This document shows, piece after piece, positions 24,725 through 32,825 of a stretch of DNA of 64,000 bases. The stretch comes from Salmonirosea aquatica (GTDB lineage: Bacteria; Bacteroidota; Bacteroidia; Cytophagales; Spirosomataceae). Each line of letters opens with the position of its first letter. The stretch's first letter is position 1. The stretch lies in NCBI RefSeq assembly GCF_009296315.1, contig NZ_WHLY01000002.1:2232001-2296000 (forward strand), read 5' to 3'. The notes beneath the pieces are model-generated. The model had not been told where the DNA came from. It saw only the letters and a list, made by a program, of their open reading frames with translations, and did no database searches. Made by a program: the position numbers and the translations under genes.

Positions 24725-25339
24725 ATGACTATCCAGACCGCCAGCTACGTAACCAGCAATACCGATTACCGGCTGTGCCCGCCCCCTACCTTACCCGAAT
24801 ACGCCTTCATCGGGCGTTCCAATGTGGGCAAGTCATCGCTCATCAACATGCTCACCCAGCGCAAAGGACTGGCCAAAACCTCGCAAACTCCGGGCAAAAC
24901 GCAGCTTATCAATCATTTTCTGGTGGATGATGCCTGGTACCTGGTCGATTTGCCAGGGTATGGTTACGCCAAGATCAGCAAGTCCGAGCGGGCCAAGTGG
25001 GAGCATATGATTTATGAGTACCTTCGCTATCGGCCAAACCTGGTATGTACTTTCGTGCTGGTGGATAGCCGCCATCCTCCCCAAAAGGTAGATATGGAGT
25101 TCATCGAGCAGCTCGGCGAAGAAGGCATCCCTTTTCATCTGGTCTTCACCAAAGCCGACAAAGTAAAAAACCACGAACTGCCTGAAAAGGTCGCCAGCTA
25201 TCAGGAAAAACTGCTGGAAACGTGGGAAGAATTGCCGTTATCCTTTGTGACCTCGGCCGAAAAAGGGCAAGGACGTGATCCTTTACTGGAAACAATACAA
25301 ACCTACAACGACGCGTTTCTAAGTTCAGAAAGCGCTTAG
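24725..25339 (+). CDS. engB: Ribosome biogenesis GTPase YihA/YsxC (EngB)
   Basis: 204 residues from ATG 24725 (MTIQTASYVTSNTDYR). G1 loop G30-RSNVGKS, switch region TSQTPGKTQ (G2), DLPGYGYAK (G3, about 75-83), TKADK (G4, about 144-148) and TSAEKGQG (G5) are all present. It binds GTP and assists late assembly of the 50S subunit; essential in many bacteria. The frame extends 20 codons upstream but those overlap the probable promoter. Followed by DUF5606 after a weak hairpin. Confidence 0.93.
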   Translation: MTIQTASYVTSNTDYRLCPPPTLPEYAFIGRSNVGKSSLINMLTQRKGLAKTSQTPGKTQLINHFLVDDAWYLVDLPGYGYAKISKSERAKWEHMIYEYLRYRPNLVCTFVLVDSRHPPQKVDMEFIEQLGEEGIPFHLVFTKADKVKNHELPEKVASYQEKLLETWEELPLSFVTSAEKGQGRDPLLETIQTYNDAFLSSESA

Positions 25340-25345
25340 TTGCTT

Positions 25346-25379
25346 AGCCGCTGATCTTTGCGTTACTTTGCGGCTCTTT
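25346..25379 (+). terminator. Weak terminator candidate after engB
   Basis: AGCCGC (25346-25351) can pair with GCGGCT (25370-25375) across an 18-base loop, followed by CTTTT. The stem is short and the loop long, so it is only a candidate. It begins six bases after the engB stop. Confidence 0.35.
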
Positions 25380-25436
25380 TCTGGAAACAGAAAGCGAATC
25401 TGTTAAATTTTTTGTGTAGATAGACTAAAACCTGGA

Positions 25437-25898
25437 ATGGAAATACTAAAAGAGATTGCCAATGTGTCAGGCAAGAGTGGCCTGTATCGTATCCTGAAGC
25501 CGAGTCGCTCGGGTGTTATTGTGGAAAGCCTGGATGGAAAGAAGGAAAAAACGATGATCGGGGCCAGTGCGCGGGTGTCGGTGCTTAAGGATGTATCCAT
25601 TTTTGTGGTAGGCAAACAGGATTCAGTGCCTCTTTCGGATGTATTCATGAATATCAAGAATATTCATGGTGATAAGGTAGAGATTTCTATTAAAGAAGCT
25701 TCCGATAAAGACCTGATCGAATTTTTAGATAAAGTACTTCCTGAGTTTGACCGGGAACGCGTGTACGTATCTGACATCAAGAAAATCATTTCCTGGTACA
25801 ATACGATTTCGGAGAATTATCCCGGCGCCTTTGAAGAAGAGGAATCAAAAAAAACTATCGTAGCCAGTCAAAAGAGCGAAGAAACAGCCACGGAATAG
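25437..25898 (+). CDS. DUF5606 family protein
   Basis: 153 residues, cytoplasmic. The N-terminal half (MEILKEIANVSGKSGLYRILKPSRSGVIVESLD, then FVVGKQDSVPLSDVFMNI) is the small beta-barrel-like DUF5606 pattern found almost only in Bacteroidota; residues 80-130 form helices (DKDLIEFLDKVLPEFDRERVYVSDIKKIISWYN), and the C-terminus is an acidic low-complexity tail. Function unknown. It has its own terminator, which carries the deoC -7 box in its T-run. Confidence 0.8.
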   Translation: MEILKEIANVSGKSGLYRILKPSRSGVIVESLDGKKEKTMIGASARVSVLKDVSIFVVGKQDSVPLSDVFMNIKNIHGDKVEISIKEASDKDLIEFLDKVLPEFDRERVYVSDIKKIISWYNTISENYPGAFEEEESKKTIVASQKSEETATE

Positions 25899-25927
25899 CG
25901 CAACTGTTGTTTCATTGTATGGTCCAT

Positions 25928-25962
25928 ACCCCGCGAGTATTTGCGGGGTTTCTTTATTTTTG
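25928..25962 (+). terminator. Intrinsic terminator after the DUF5606 gene
   Basis: ACCCCGC (25928-25934) pairs with GCGGGGT (25943-25949) around an 8-base loop, followed by a T-rich tail (TTCTTTATTTTT). It starts 30 bases past the stop codon. Confidence 0.8.
25955..25962 (+). promoter_or_regulatory. Possible -7 box for deoC inside a terminator tail
   Basis: TATTTTTG fits TAnnTTTG and lies 24 bases before the GTG start of deoC. It overlaps the T-run of the preceding terminator. No clear TTTG -33 element at 19 bases upstream, so this rests on the -7 box and position alone. Confidence 0.35.
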
Positions 25963-25985
25963 CAATTCAGCTTCCCGCCCCGTTT

Positions 25986-26660
25986 GTGAGCAATCCCACC
26001 CCCATACATCTTAACTCCTACATCGATCACACGCTGCTTAGCCCCATCGCCAGCGAAACGGACATTCGCAAGTTGTGTGAGGAAGCATGGCTACATGCAT
26101 TCAAGGCAGTGTGTATAGCCCCTACTTATGTACGCTATACCCGGGAGATGCTTGAATTTTGTCCCATTCCGATTGAAATTGCTACGGTGGTCGGATTTCC
26201 CCTGGGTTATGCTACAACCAGCACTAAACTTCATGAAGCCGAAAATGCTCTGCGCGACGGAGCTACTGAGTTGGACGTGGTAATGAATCTGGCACAATTC
26301 AAGTCCATAGCCTACCTTAGCGTGCAGGACGAACTACGCCAGCTCATAGAATTAGCCCATGCCAGCCACACGCTTGTAAAGGTGATTATCGAGACTGCCT
26401 ATCTGGATCAGTTTGAACTCCACACGGCCTGTGAAATTTGTGCGGAAGCGCAGGCTGATTTTGTCAAAACTTCCACAGGCTTTGCTCCTGCGGGTGCCGA
26501 CCCTGCTACCATAGCCTTACTACGCGAGCTACTACCTGAGTCAATAAGGATCAAGGCTTCAGGTGGCATTCGCACCCACGAGCAGGCAATGGCATTGATT
26601 GAGGCGGGTGCCAGCCGGCTGGGGACGTCAGCCGGCGTATCTCTAATGAGCAAAGCATGA
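25986..26660 (+). CDS. deoC: Deoxyribose-phosphate aldolase, GTG start
   Basis: 224 residues, TIM-barrel class I aldolase that splits 2-deoxyribose 5-phosphate into glyceraldehyde 3-phosphate and acetaldehyde in nucleoside salvage. D97 in GATELDVVMN, Schiff-base K161 in DFVKTSTGF and K190 in IRIKASGGIRT form the known catalytic set. I start at GTG 25986 (VSNPTPIHLNSYIDHTLLSP): no in-frame ATG exists before the conserved IDHTLL, and an earlier TTG (25941) lies within the terminator stem. The stop overlaps the ATG of the next gene (ATGA), so a glycosyltransferase is translationally coupled. Confidence 0.92.
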   Translation: MSNPTPIHLNSYIDHTLLSPIASETDIRKLCEEAWLHAFKAVCIAPTYVRYTREMLEFCPIPIEIATVVGFPLGYATTSTKLHEAENALRDGATELDVVMNLAQFKSIAYLSVQDELRQLIELAHASHTLVKVIIETAYLDQFELHTACEICAEAQADFVKTSTGFAPAGADPATIALLRELLPESIRIKASGGIRTHEQAMALIEAGASRLGTSAGVSLMSKA

Positions 26661-27799
26661 AACGGGTTTTGCTACTTAGCACCGTGCATCCATTCGCCGA
26701 TCCCCGCATCGTGTATAAAATCGCACCCGCCCTGGCCCGGCGGTATGAGGTCATGCTGGCGCTACCTGGTTTGCTTTCGCCTGGTCAGACGGGCGTGAGG
26801 ACCTCGGTAAAACTACCCCGCTTTCGCCAGTTATTATTTCGGCTACTTTTTTGCCATCCCGTCGTACTTTGGAAATGCCTGCGGTTTCGCCCCGACGTGG
26901 TACACATCTTTGTTCCTGAACTAATCCCCCTGGCATTTGTCTTCCGATTTTTCGGAGCCCGCATTGTCTATGAAATTCAGGAGAATCTTTACAAAAAGTT
27001 TGCCCTGAAACGCTACAACAACGAATTCATATTCAGATATTTTTTTCACCTTTTCGACCATCTGGCCCGACGAAACTTTTACTGTATTCTTACTGAAGAT
27101 GCTTACCGGGATGAGTATCGGAAATTGAGGTACCCCTCCGCCATAATTCATAATTATGCGGCACTGCCTTTTCTGGATAGCCTGCCCGTACCCTCCAAGC
27201 CCCTTACCGACCGTCCTTTTTTTATTTACAGTGGCGTCATTTCCCTTGAAAGGTCATTCGATATCTTAGTAGCTGCGGTAGCGCTGCTTGTCAAGACTTG
27301 CCCTGAAGTTCAGATTCACCTGTTCGGTCCCATCCGATTTTCAGAAGGAGAGATGGAATTGTTGCCGCACTTCAAAACAATTCAACCGAATCTGGTTTTT
27401 TATGGCTATACTGATCAGCGCGTTGCCCTTGCACAGGCTCACAAGGCGATCGCCGGCCTCGCGCTGCTCAAACCCGTAGGAGATTATCCCGATTCCTATA
27501 CTACTAAGCTTTTTGAGTACATGGCGCTCAGGATTCCGGTCATCACTTCGGATTTTCCTCTGTATCAGCAGGTAGTCGAAAAACATCGGTGCGGTTTTTG
27601 TGTATCTCCCTATGATGCTCCGGCCCTAGCTGAAAGAATGCAGGAGTTGGTGGCGGATCCGGCAGAGCGGCAAATAATGGGCGAAAGAGGCCGTGAGGCC
27701 GTGAAAAATAAGTATAATTGGCAGAGTGAGGAGCGGATTCTTATGGAGTATTACCGTACTATACTTGGTGAAGCTCCTTTGGCCGAGCCAAGATTTTGA
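26657..27799 (+). CDS. Glycosyltransferase (GT4-type, GT-B fold)
   Basis: 380 residues. N-terminal domain starts MKRVLLLSTVHPFADPRIVYKIAPAL and contains the DVVHIFVPELIPLAFV strand; the C-terminal donor domain has IYSGVISLERSFDILVAAV, PNLVFYGYTDQ and the EX7E-like segment LLKPVGDYPDSYTTKLFEYMALRIPVITSDFP, followed by CGFCVSPYDAPALAE. It would transfer a sugar from a nucleotide sugar to a glycan or lipid acceptor in the cytoplasm. The ATGA overlap couples it to deoC, with no obvious metabolic link. Confidence 0.82.
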   Translation: MKRVLLLSTVHPFADPRIVYKIAPALARRYEVMLALPGLLSPGQTGVRTSVKLPRFRQLLFRLLFCHPVVLWKCLRFRPDVVHIFVPELIPLAFVFRFFGARIVYEIQENLYKKFALKRYNNEFIFRYFFHLFDHLARRNFYCILTEDAYRDEYRKLRYPSAIIHNYAALPFLDSLPVPSKPLTDRPFFIYSGVISLERSFDILVAAVALLVKTCPEVQIHLFGPIRFSEGEMELLPHFKTIQPNLVFYGYTDQRVALAQAHKAIAGLALLKPVGDYPDSYTTKLFEYMALRIPVITSDFPLYQQVVEKHRCGFCVSPYDAPALAERMQELVADPAERQIMGERGREAVKNKYNWQSEERILMEYYRTILGEAPLAEPRF

Positions 27800-27932
27800 T
27801 TATCAATAATTTTAACAGAAATATTTTAATACTTTATTGAATTGTTCAAATATTTAGTACCATGCTTTCTACGAAATATTTAACTTTCGGAAGTATTCTT
27901 GCGTATCGTTTCGAATAGCCATCCAATCTACT

Positions 27933-28880
27933 ATGTATATTAACCGGGTGAGTCATTACCTGCCAAGCGAAATAATTGGTAATGAATATTTTACTGAATT
28001 AAATAACCTTTCCAGTGAGTGGATCGTAGAACGTACGGGTATCAGCGAACGCCGGAAGGCAGGCGATGGCGAAAACACCAATACCATGGCCATCGACTCA
28101 GTCAAAAGTCTGCTTGAAACGATTCCGTACAGCAAGAATGAGATTGATCTGATCGTAGGAGCTACGTATACGCCTTATGATACGATCGTATCCCCTGCAC
28201 ATGCCGTGCAGCATTTTCTGGAAATACCGGATATACCCGTCGTGTCGGTTTCGTCGGCCTGCTCGTCGCTACTCAATGCTATTGAACTGGTAGAGGGGTA
28301 CTTTGCTATGAAGAAAGCCACCCGGGCTTTGGTGGTTGTGTCTGACCATAACACTGCCTACTACAACGAACGGGATACCATTTCGGGGCATTTGTGGGGC
28401 GACGGGGCATCGGCGCTACTGATTTCTAAAGAGCGACAAACCGATTCCGATCTTTTTATTCGTAAATTGATTACCGGAGGTGCGGCCACAAGCGGAAAAG
28501 CAATTGAAGCCGTAGTGCTACGGCCCAACGAGCGAGGCGTGGTGATGCCTTATGGCCGGGATGTGTTCCAGAATGCCTGCACCTACATGCCTAAAGTAAG
28601 CCAGCAGGTACTGCAAGCCTGTGGTCTGACCATTGCCGATATCGACTACCTGATCCCTCACCAGGCCAATCACCGCATCAGCCTCAATGTAATAGGTACC
28701 CTGGGCATTTCAGAAGACAAACTGCTTTCGAACATCCAGCGGCTGGGCAACACCGGCTGCGCAGGCTGTGCCATTGCACTATCTGAAAACTTCGATCGTT
28801 TTGAAAAAGGACAGCGGCTCGTCGTGACGGTCTTTGGCGGGGGTACTCCTATGGGGCCATGCTTATCGAGGTGTGATTGA
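27933..28880 (+). CDS. 3-oxoacyl-ACP synthase III family protein (FabH-like)
   Basis: 315 residues, thiolase-fold condensing enzyme. Catalytic triad visible as C110 in VSSACSSLLNA, H243 in IPHQANHR and N273 in GNTGCAG; DRTG-type WIVERTGISERR near residue 30 and FGGGTPMGPCL at the end. It would condense an acyl-CoA or acyl-ACP with malonyl-ACP, or make a related ester. It stands alone, with no acyl carrier protein or other fatty-acid gene nearby, so it could serve a dedicated lipid or secondary-metabolite pathway rather than housekeeping synthesis. Confidence 0.87.
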   Translation: MYINRVSHYLPSEIIGNEYFTELNNLSSEWIVERTGISERRKAGDGENTNTMAIDSVKSLLETIPYSKNEIDLIVGATYTPYDTIVSPAHAVQHFLEIPDIPVVSVSSACSSLLNAIELVEGYFAMKKATRALVVVSDHNTAYYNERDTISGHLWGDGASALLISKERQTDSDLFIRKLITGGAATSGKAIEAVVLRPNERGVVMPYGRDVFQNACTYMPKVSQQVLQACGLTIADIDYLIPHQANHRISLNVIGTLGISEDKLLSNIQRLGNTGCAGCAIALSENFDRFEKGQRLVVTVFGGGTPMGPCLSRCD

Positions 28881-28894
28881 TTTCCATAGCCTGT

Positions 28895-30139
28895 CTAGAT
28901 AATTCGTTTTAAAATCAAGGTAGTAAATACCAGGCTTCCCTTCCGGTTTACCACGAGGTCAATGGCTTTCCCTTCCTTGCGTTGGAGAAGTTTATAAATT
29001 TCAGTCATATTGAGTTCACTCGCCGAAGAATTGCCAATAAACATCAGTCGGTCGTCTTTCTGCAAGCCGGCAGCGTCGGCGGGCGAATCTTCTATTACCT
29101 TATCAACGTAGTACTCATTGAATTTTTCGCCTTTAGCCCGCAAATCCATTCCACTCATATCATGTTCGAAGGTTTCCTTCATGGCTTTTCGGATGGGCTT
29201 CAAGACCATGTATCGATCGGGGTAATTGATCGTCACCCGAAACCGCCGCAGTAGCTCTCCTCCAACATTCCCCTCGCGCCCTGTATTGGGCCCTAACTTT
29301 CCCCCAAAAGAAAGACTATCGGGAAAAGACGTCACAACGTCTGAAAGGTTATATCCCCCAATCTTAATACCTTTTAAGCGCCCCAGGGAACCACTGATTT
29401 TACCCGATAGACCAATCCCCAATTGTACGTCAATGGTCGTATCTGGCAAGGGAATATGCGTCGAATAGGTATTCAGCATCACGGCATGGCCTGCCCCGGT
29501 ATCCAACAGTAGTTTTACTTTTTGTTCCCCCCCTTTACCGCGAATGGTAACATCTTCAATGTATGGCTTCCTATCTACCAGATCCAAGGGTACCAACGCT
29601 CCTTTTTTAGGCCGGTATTTATAGTACTCGGGAAGCTGAAGCAGAACTTCACGATGCCGAAAATCAATAGTCACCACGAATCTTTCGAAGAGTTCGTAGC
29701 CGATCAGACCATTGATGGGCGTGCCGATCAGTTCTGACAGCTTCAATACATCCTTTTGCAATACGACCAGGTTGTGGTTAAACGTACGGGCAAATCCTAC
29801 CCGCAATGTGTTGCCGATACTGACCTGGGCTTCCATGGTACTGTCCTGACCGACGCCATCGAGCCTGATCGCACGCACAAATTGGGAATTAATGTAGGGA
29901 GTCACTGTCGGATCGGTAATGATCGTGGAACCTACACCCGTATCAAGAATAAAATGGAGGGTATCCGAATTGTTTATGCAGGCTGGAATGATGATTAAAT
30001 TGGCGTGCAGCTCGAACGGAATACGGGTGCTTCGGCGTTTTTGTATGAGATGAAAGCCAAAACGCTTCGCCTGTGCCTTTGTTTCCAAAGGACCGGAAGT
30101 AAGGGTAAGCATTAGGGCAAAGAGTAGAATTATTTTCAT
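28895..30139 (-). CDS. Secreted twin aspartyl-protease-like (retropepsin fold) protein with PDZ domain
   Basis: 414 residues from the ATG at 30137-30139 (MKIILLFALMLTLTSG), a signal peptide. Two retropepsin-like modules: D66 in FILDTGVGST (about 45-170) and D213 in LLLDTGAGHAV (about 190-315). A C-terminal PDZ domain follows (YYVDKVIEDSPADAAGLQKDDRLMFIGN, about 345-410). Two DTG motifs in one chain could form an intramolecular active site like pepsin. Whether it is a protease or a binding protein is not known. Convergent with the KAS III gene. Confidence 0.75.
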   Translation of the reverse strand: MKIILLFALMLTLTSGPLETKAQAKRFGFHLIQKRRSTRIPFELHANLIIIPACINNSDTLHFILDTGVGSTIITDPTVTPYINSQFVRAIRLDGVGQDSTMEAQVSIGNTLRVGFARTFNHNLVVLQKDVLKLSELIGTPINGLIGYELFERFVVTIDFRHREVLLQLPEYYKYRPKKGALVPLDLVDRKPYIEDVTIRGKGGEQKVKLLLDTGAGHAVMLNTYSTHIPLPDTTIDVQLGIGLSGKISGSLGRLKGIKIGGYNLSDVVTSFPDSLSFGGKLGPNTGREGNVGGELLRRFRVTINYPDRYMVLKPIRKAMKETFEHDMSGMDLRAKGEKFNEYYVDKVIEDSPADAAGLQKDDRLMFIGNSSASELNMTEIYKLLQRKEGKAIDLVVNRKGSLVFTTLILKRII

Positions 30140-30208
30140 TCTCACGGCTGAACAAAGCTCCACAATTTGCAAAAATTTTCCCTGAAATTGCTACTTTCTA
30201 TCCACAAA

Positions 30209-30262
30209 GATGCCGCAACGGCAGGGTAGAAACACAAGTTTCTTTCCCACCGTTGCGGCATC
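30209..30262 (-). terminator. Long two-stage hairpin after the M1 peptidase gene
   Basis: GATGCCGCAACGG (30209-30221) pairs perfectly with CCGTTGCGGCATC (30250-30262); inside, AGAAAC and GTTTCT pair again around ACAA. It lies 24 bases past the M1 peptidase stop on the minus strand and is followed there only by TTTG, so termination efficiency is uncertain. It could also be a small repeat element. Confidence 0.55.
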
Positions 30263-30285
30263 TCACCGAATTCTGTTTTTTCTAC

Positions 30286-32280
30286 TTAGTTAGGCTCAGG
30301 GACCGAGTAGCGAATCGGTTTCCATGTATTATTCGATGGTTTTACATCCGGCAACTGATTATCAGGATCAATTTTCACCGAACGGAGGGGCTGCTGCGTA
30401 TCGGTCCGAAAAGTCCAGCTTCCTCCACGCTGCCAAATCTCCACAGGCAGCGTCACCCGGGTCTTATTTCCATTGGCTTCTTCCATTTCTACGGTTGCAG
30501 GCATGGCCAGTTGGTCCAGATTTTCGATCGTGATTAGCGCTCCCTTCTGGGGGTTCTGTTCCACATACGCTACGTCCTTTACGCTTTGGTCAAGTTTGTA
30601 ATTTTCAAAAAACCAGCCTTTCCAAAACCAGCCCAGATCCTCGCCAGCGGCATCTTCCATAGTACGGAAGAAATCGTATGGCGTAGGGTGCTTAAACGCC
30701 CAACGCTTCACATATTCCCGGAATGCATAGTCAAAGCGATCTTTCCCAAGTATCTGCTCGCGCATCATTCTGAGGCCGATACCCGGCTTGTAATAGGCTT
30801 CAATTCCCAGGTTGTTAGCTCTTATCACATCAGGGATGGCCATAATGGGATCATCGCCGGGTGGATATAAGGCCGGTGCAATACGGTGCTGGTCGCTCAT
30901 CTGATTGCTCTTGTACTCGCCGCTGTTAAATGCATCCGTTGAGAGGAAATTAATAAATGTGTTGAATCCTTCGTCCATCCAGGCATATTTGCGCTCGTTG
31001 CTACCCACAATCATCGGGAACCAGTTATGGCCGAACTCGTGGTCGGTTACGCCCCACAGGCTAGCCCCGCGGTCGGAATGGGAACAGAATACAATACCCG
31101 GATACTCCATACCTCCTACAATCCCTGCCACATTGGTAGCTACAGGGTAGGTAAACTCATATACGTAGTTGGAATAGAATTCAATGCACGCTTTCACATA
31201 CTCCGTAGAACGCCCCCAGCCCTTTTCACCCCCGTCTTCAACGGGGTAGGCCGATTGGGCCAGTGCGGTTTTGCCGCTGGGTAGGTTCATGCGTGCGGCA
31301 TCCCATACAAAAGCCTTGGATGTGGCCCAGGCCACATCGCGGCTTTGCTGGCATCGGAAACGCCACGTCAAGGTACCCGACTGTTTGGGACGTGATTCCG
31401 CGTTGGTCACTTCCTCAGCCGTACGGATCATAACGGTCTGGTCGCTTTTGGCGGCCTGCTCAAGACGGTTCCGTTGCTCTTTAGTAAGTACCTCGCTGGC
31501 ATTGATCAATTCGCCCGAACCTACCACGATATGATCCCAGGGGACAGTCACAGCGTATTCAAAATCGCCGTATTCCAGGTAAAACTCGCCAGCCCCCAGG
31601 TAGGGCAACACGTTCCAACCTTCGATATCGTCGTAGACGCACATCTTAGGGTACCATTGCGCTATTTCATATATAATTCCATTTTTGGTTTCCAGGGTAC
31701 CCATGCGATCGGAACCATAGGGAGGAATTATGAAGGAGTACCCTACCTTGATTTTAATAACATCCCCGTTGGCCTTCAGCGGATCCTTCAAGCGGATCTG
31801 CATTCGGGTGTCGTTGATGATATACTGCGCGTCCACGGCTTTGCCTTTACCCTGCTGCACAGTAACAAAGGTAATCTTGTCGCCTCCGGCAAATCCGATA
31901 TTCCCAAAGCGTCCCCCCGTAATCGGCGTTGTGCGGCCTCCGCGCGAGGTATCGCTAAAGGCATTTTGTTCAAGCTGTAGCCACAAAAATTTCAGATCTT
32001 CAGGACTATTGTTCTTATACGTGATTTCCACATCACCCGAAAGGGTCGAGGCAGCTTCGTCGAGGGCGATGTTGATTTTGTAATCGGCCCGATTTTGCCA
32101 ATAGCGGGGCCCTGGCGAGCCACCCGCAGTACGATACTCGTTACCGGGCTGGAAATTAAGCAAGGGATTGAATAGGACGTGGGCGTCATAGGCCGACTTC
32201 GTGGCCTCCTGGGCAAAGGTGCTTAGGCTCGCCAATAGCCAAAAAGCCATGAATCCTAAGCGAACAAATGAGTGCTTCAT
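30286..32280 (-). CDS. M1-family metallopeptidase (aminopeptidase-like), secreted
   Basis: 664 residues with a signal peptide ([24 protein letters not shown]). Zinc site HEFGHNWFP with the third ligand E in [12 protein letters not shown], about 18-20 residues on; GGMEYPG upstream is the M1 substrate-binding GxMEN-like motif, here changed to GGMEYP. An N-terminal beta domain ([23 protein letters not shown]) is typical. It would remove N-terminal residues from peptides in the periplasm or outside. Followed by the twin-retropepsin protease gene on the same strand, so the two may form a peptide-degrading pair. Confidence 0.88.
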   Translation of the reverse strand: MKHSFVRLGFMAFWLLASLSTFAQEATKSAYDAHVLFNPLLNFQPGNEYRTAGGSPGPRYWQNRADYKINIALDEAASTLSGDVEITYKNNSPEDLKFLWLQLEQNAFSDTSRGGRTTPITGGRFGNIGFAGGDKITFVTVQQGKGKAVDAQYIINDTRMQIRLKDPLKANGDVIKIKVGYSFIIPPYGSDRMGTLETKNGIIYEIAQWYPKMCVYDDIEGWNVLPYLGAGEFYLEYGDFEYAVTVPWDHIVVGSGELINASEVLTKEQRNRLEQAAKSDQTVMIRTAEEVTNAESRPKQSGTLTWRFRCQQSRDVAWATSKAFVWDAARMNLPSGKTALAQSAYPVEDGGEKGWGRSTEYVKACIEFYSNYVYEFTYPVATNVAGIVGGMEYPGIVFCSHSDRGASLWGVTDHEFGHNWFPMIVGSNERKYAWMDEGFNTFINFLSTDAFNSGEYKSNQMSDQHRIAPALYPPGDDPIMAIPDVIRANNLGIEAYYKPGIGLRMMREQILGKDRFDYAFREYVKRWAFKHPTPYDFFRTMEDAAGEDLGWFWKGWFFENYKLDQSVKDVAYVEQNPQKGALITIENLDQLAMPATVEMEEANGNKTRVTLPVEIWQRGGSWTFRTDTQQPLRSVKIDPDNQLPDVKPSNNTWKPIRYSVPEPN

Positions 32281-32370
32281 TATTTATAAATTGGTGAATG
32301 GTACTTTACTTAACGAGGGAATTGGCCTTTTTGTAATTTTATGTAGAAAAATTATTGGCTAGCCGATGGC

Positions 32371-32700
32371 TCAGGCCTCTCCGCCCGGACCGCCAAAACT
32401 CATCGGAAAATTGAAATGCGAGCCGTCGTCATTGCTATTTTGAATAGGCCCGTGCATATCTTCAAACTTGCGAATATTGTCTTTTAGCGCTTCCAGCAGT
32501 CTTTTGGCATGTTCTGGCGTAATAATAATGCGCGCTTTTACTTTGGCTTTAGGTACCCCCGGCATCAGCCGAATGAAATCCAGAATAAATTCGCTGTTGG
32601 AGTGCGCAATCATGGCCAGGTTCGAGTATACGCCTTCGGCCAGTTCTTCGGGCAGCTCCACGTTGATCTGCTGTTCTGATTCTTGGTTTTTGTTTTCCAT
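32371..32700 (-). CDS. DUF3467 family protein
   Basis: 109 residues, cytoplasmic. Sequence INVELPEELAEGVYSNLAMIAHSNSEFILDFIRLMPGVPKAKVKARIIITPEHAKRLLEAL is read in pieces as the DUF3467 fold; the tail is glycine-rich (SFGGPGGEA). Function unknown; conserved in Bacteroidota. It has a promoter-like TATATTTG just upstream and follows the rpoC terminator, so it is expressed separately from the polymerase genes. Confidence 0.82.
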   Translation of the reverse strand: MENKNQESEQQINVELPEELAEGVYSNLAMIAHSNSEFILDFIRLMPGVPKAKVKARIIITPEHAKRLLEALKDNIRKFEDMHGPIQNSNDDGSHFNFPMSFGGPGGEA

Positions 32701-32716
32701 GATTGAGTTTTTTTGA

Positions 32717-32724
32717 CAAATATA
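32717..32724 (-). promoter_or_regulatory. Possible -7 box for the DUF3467 gene
   Basis: On the minus strand TATATTTG matches TAnnTTTG, 16 bases before the ATG. No TTTG at the usual spacing upstream. It lies between the rpoC terminator and this gene, where a promoter would be required. Confidence 0.45.
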
Positions 32725-32770
32725 GAAAAACGCAAGGCAACGAACTTGATACCAAACTTTTACATTCAGA

Positions 32771-32800
32771 AAAAAGCCGGCCCCTCTGAGGGGCCGGCTT
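32771..32800 (-). terminator. Intrinsic terminator after rpoC
   Basis: GCCGGCCCCT (32776-32785) pairs with AGGGGCCGGC (32789-32798) around a 3-base loop, extended by AA/TT on the flanks. On the minus strand it is followed by TTTTTT. It lies 26 bases past the rpoC stop. Confidence 0.92.
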
Positions 32801-32825
32801 CAAAACTATCCATTATCCGAATTGT

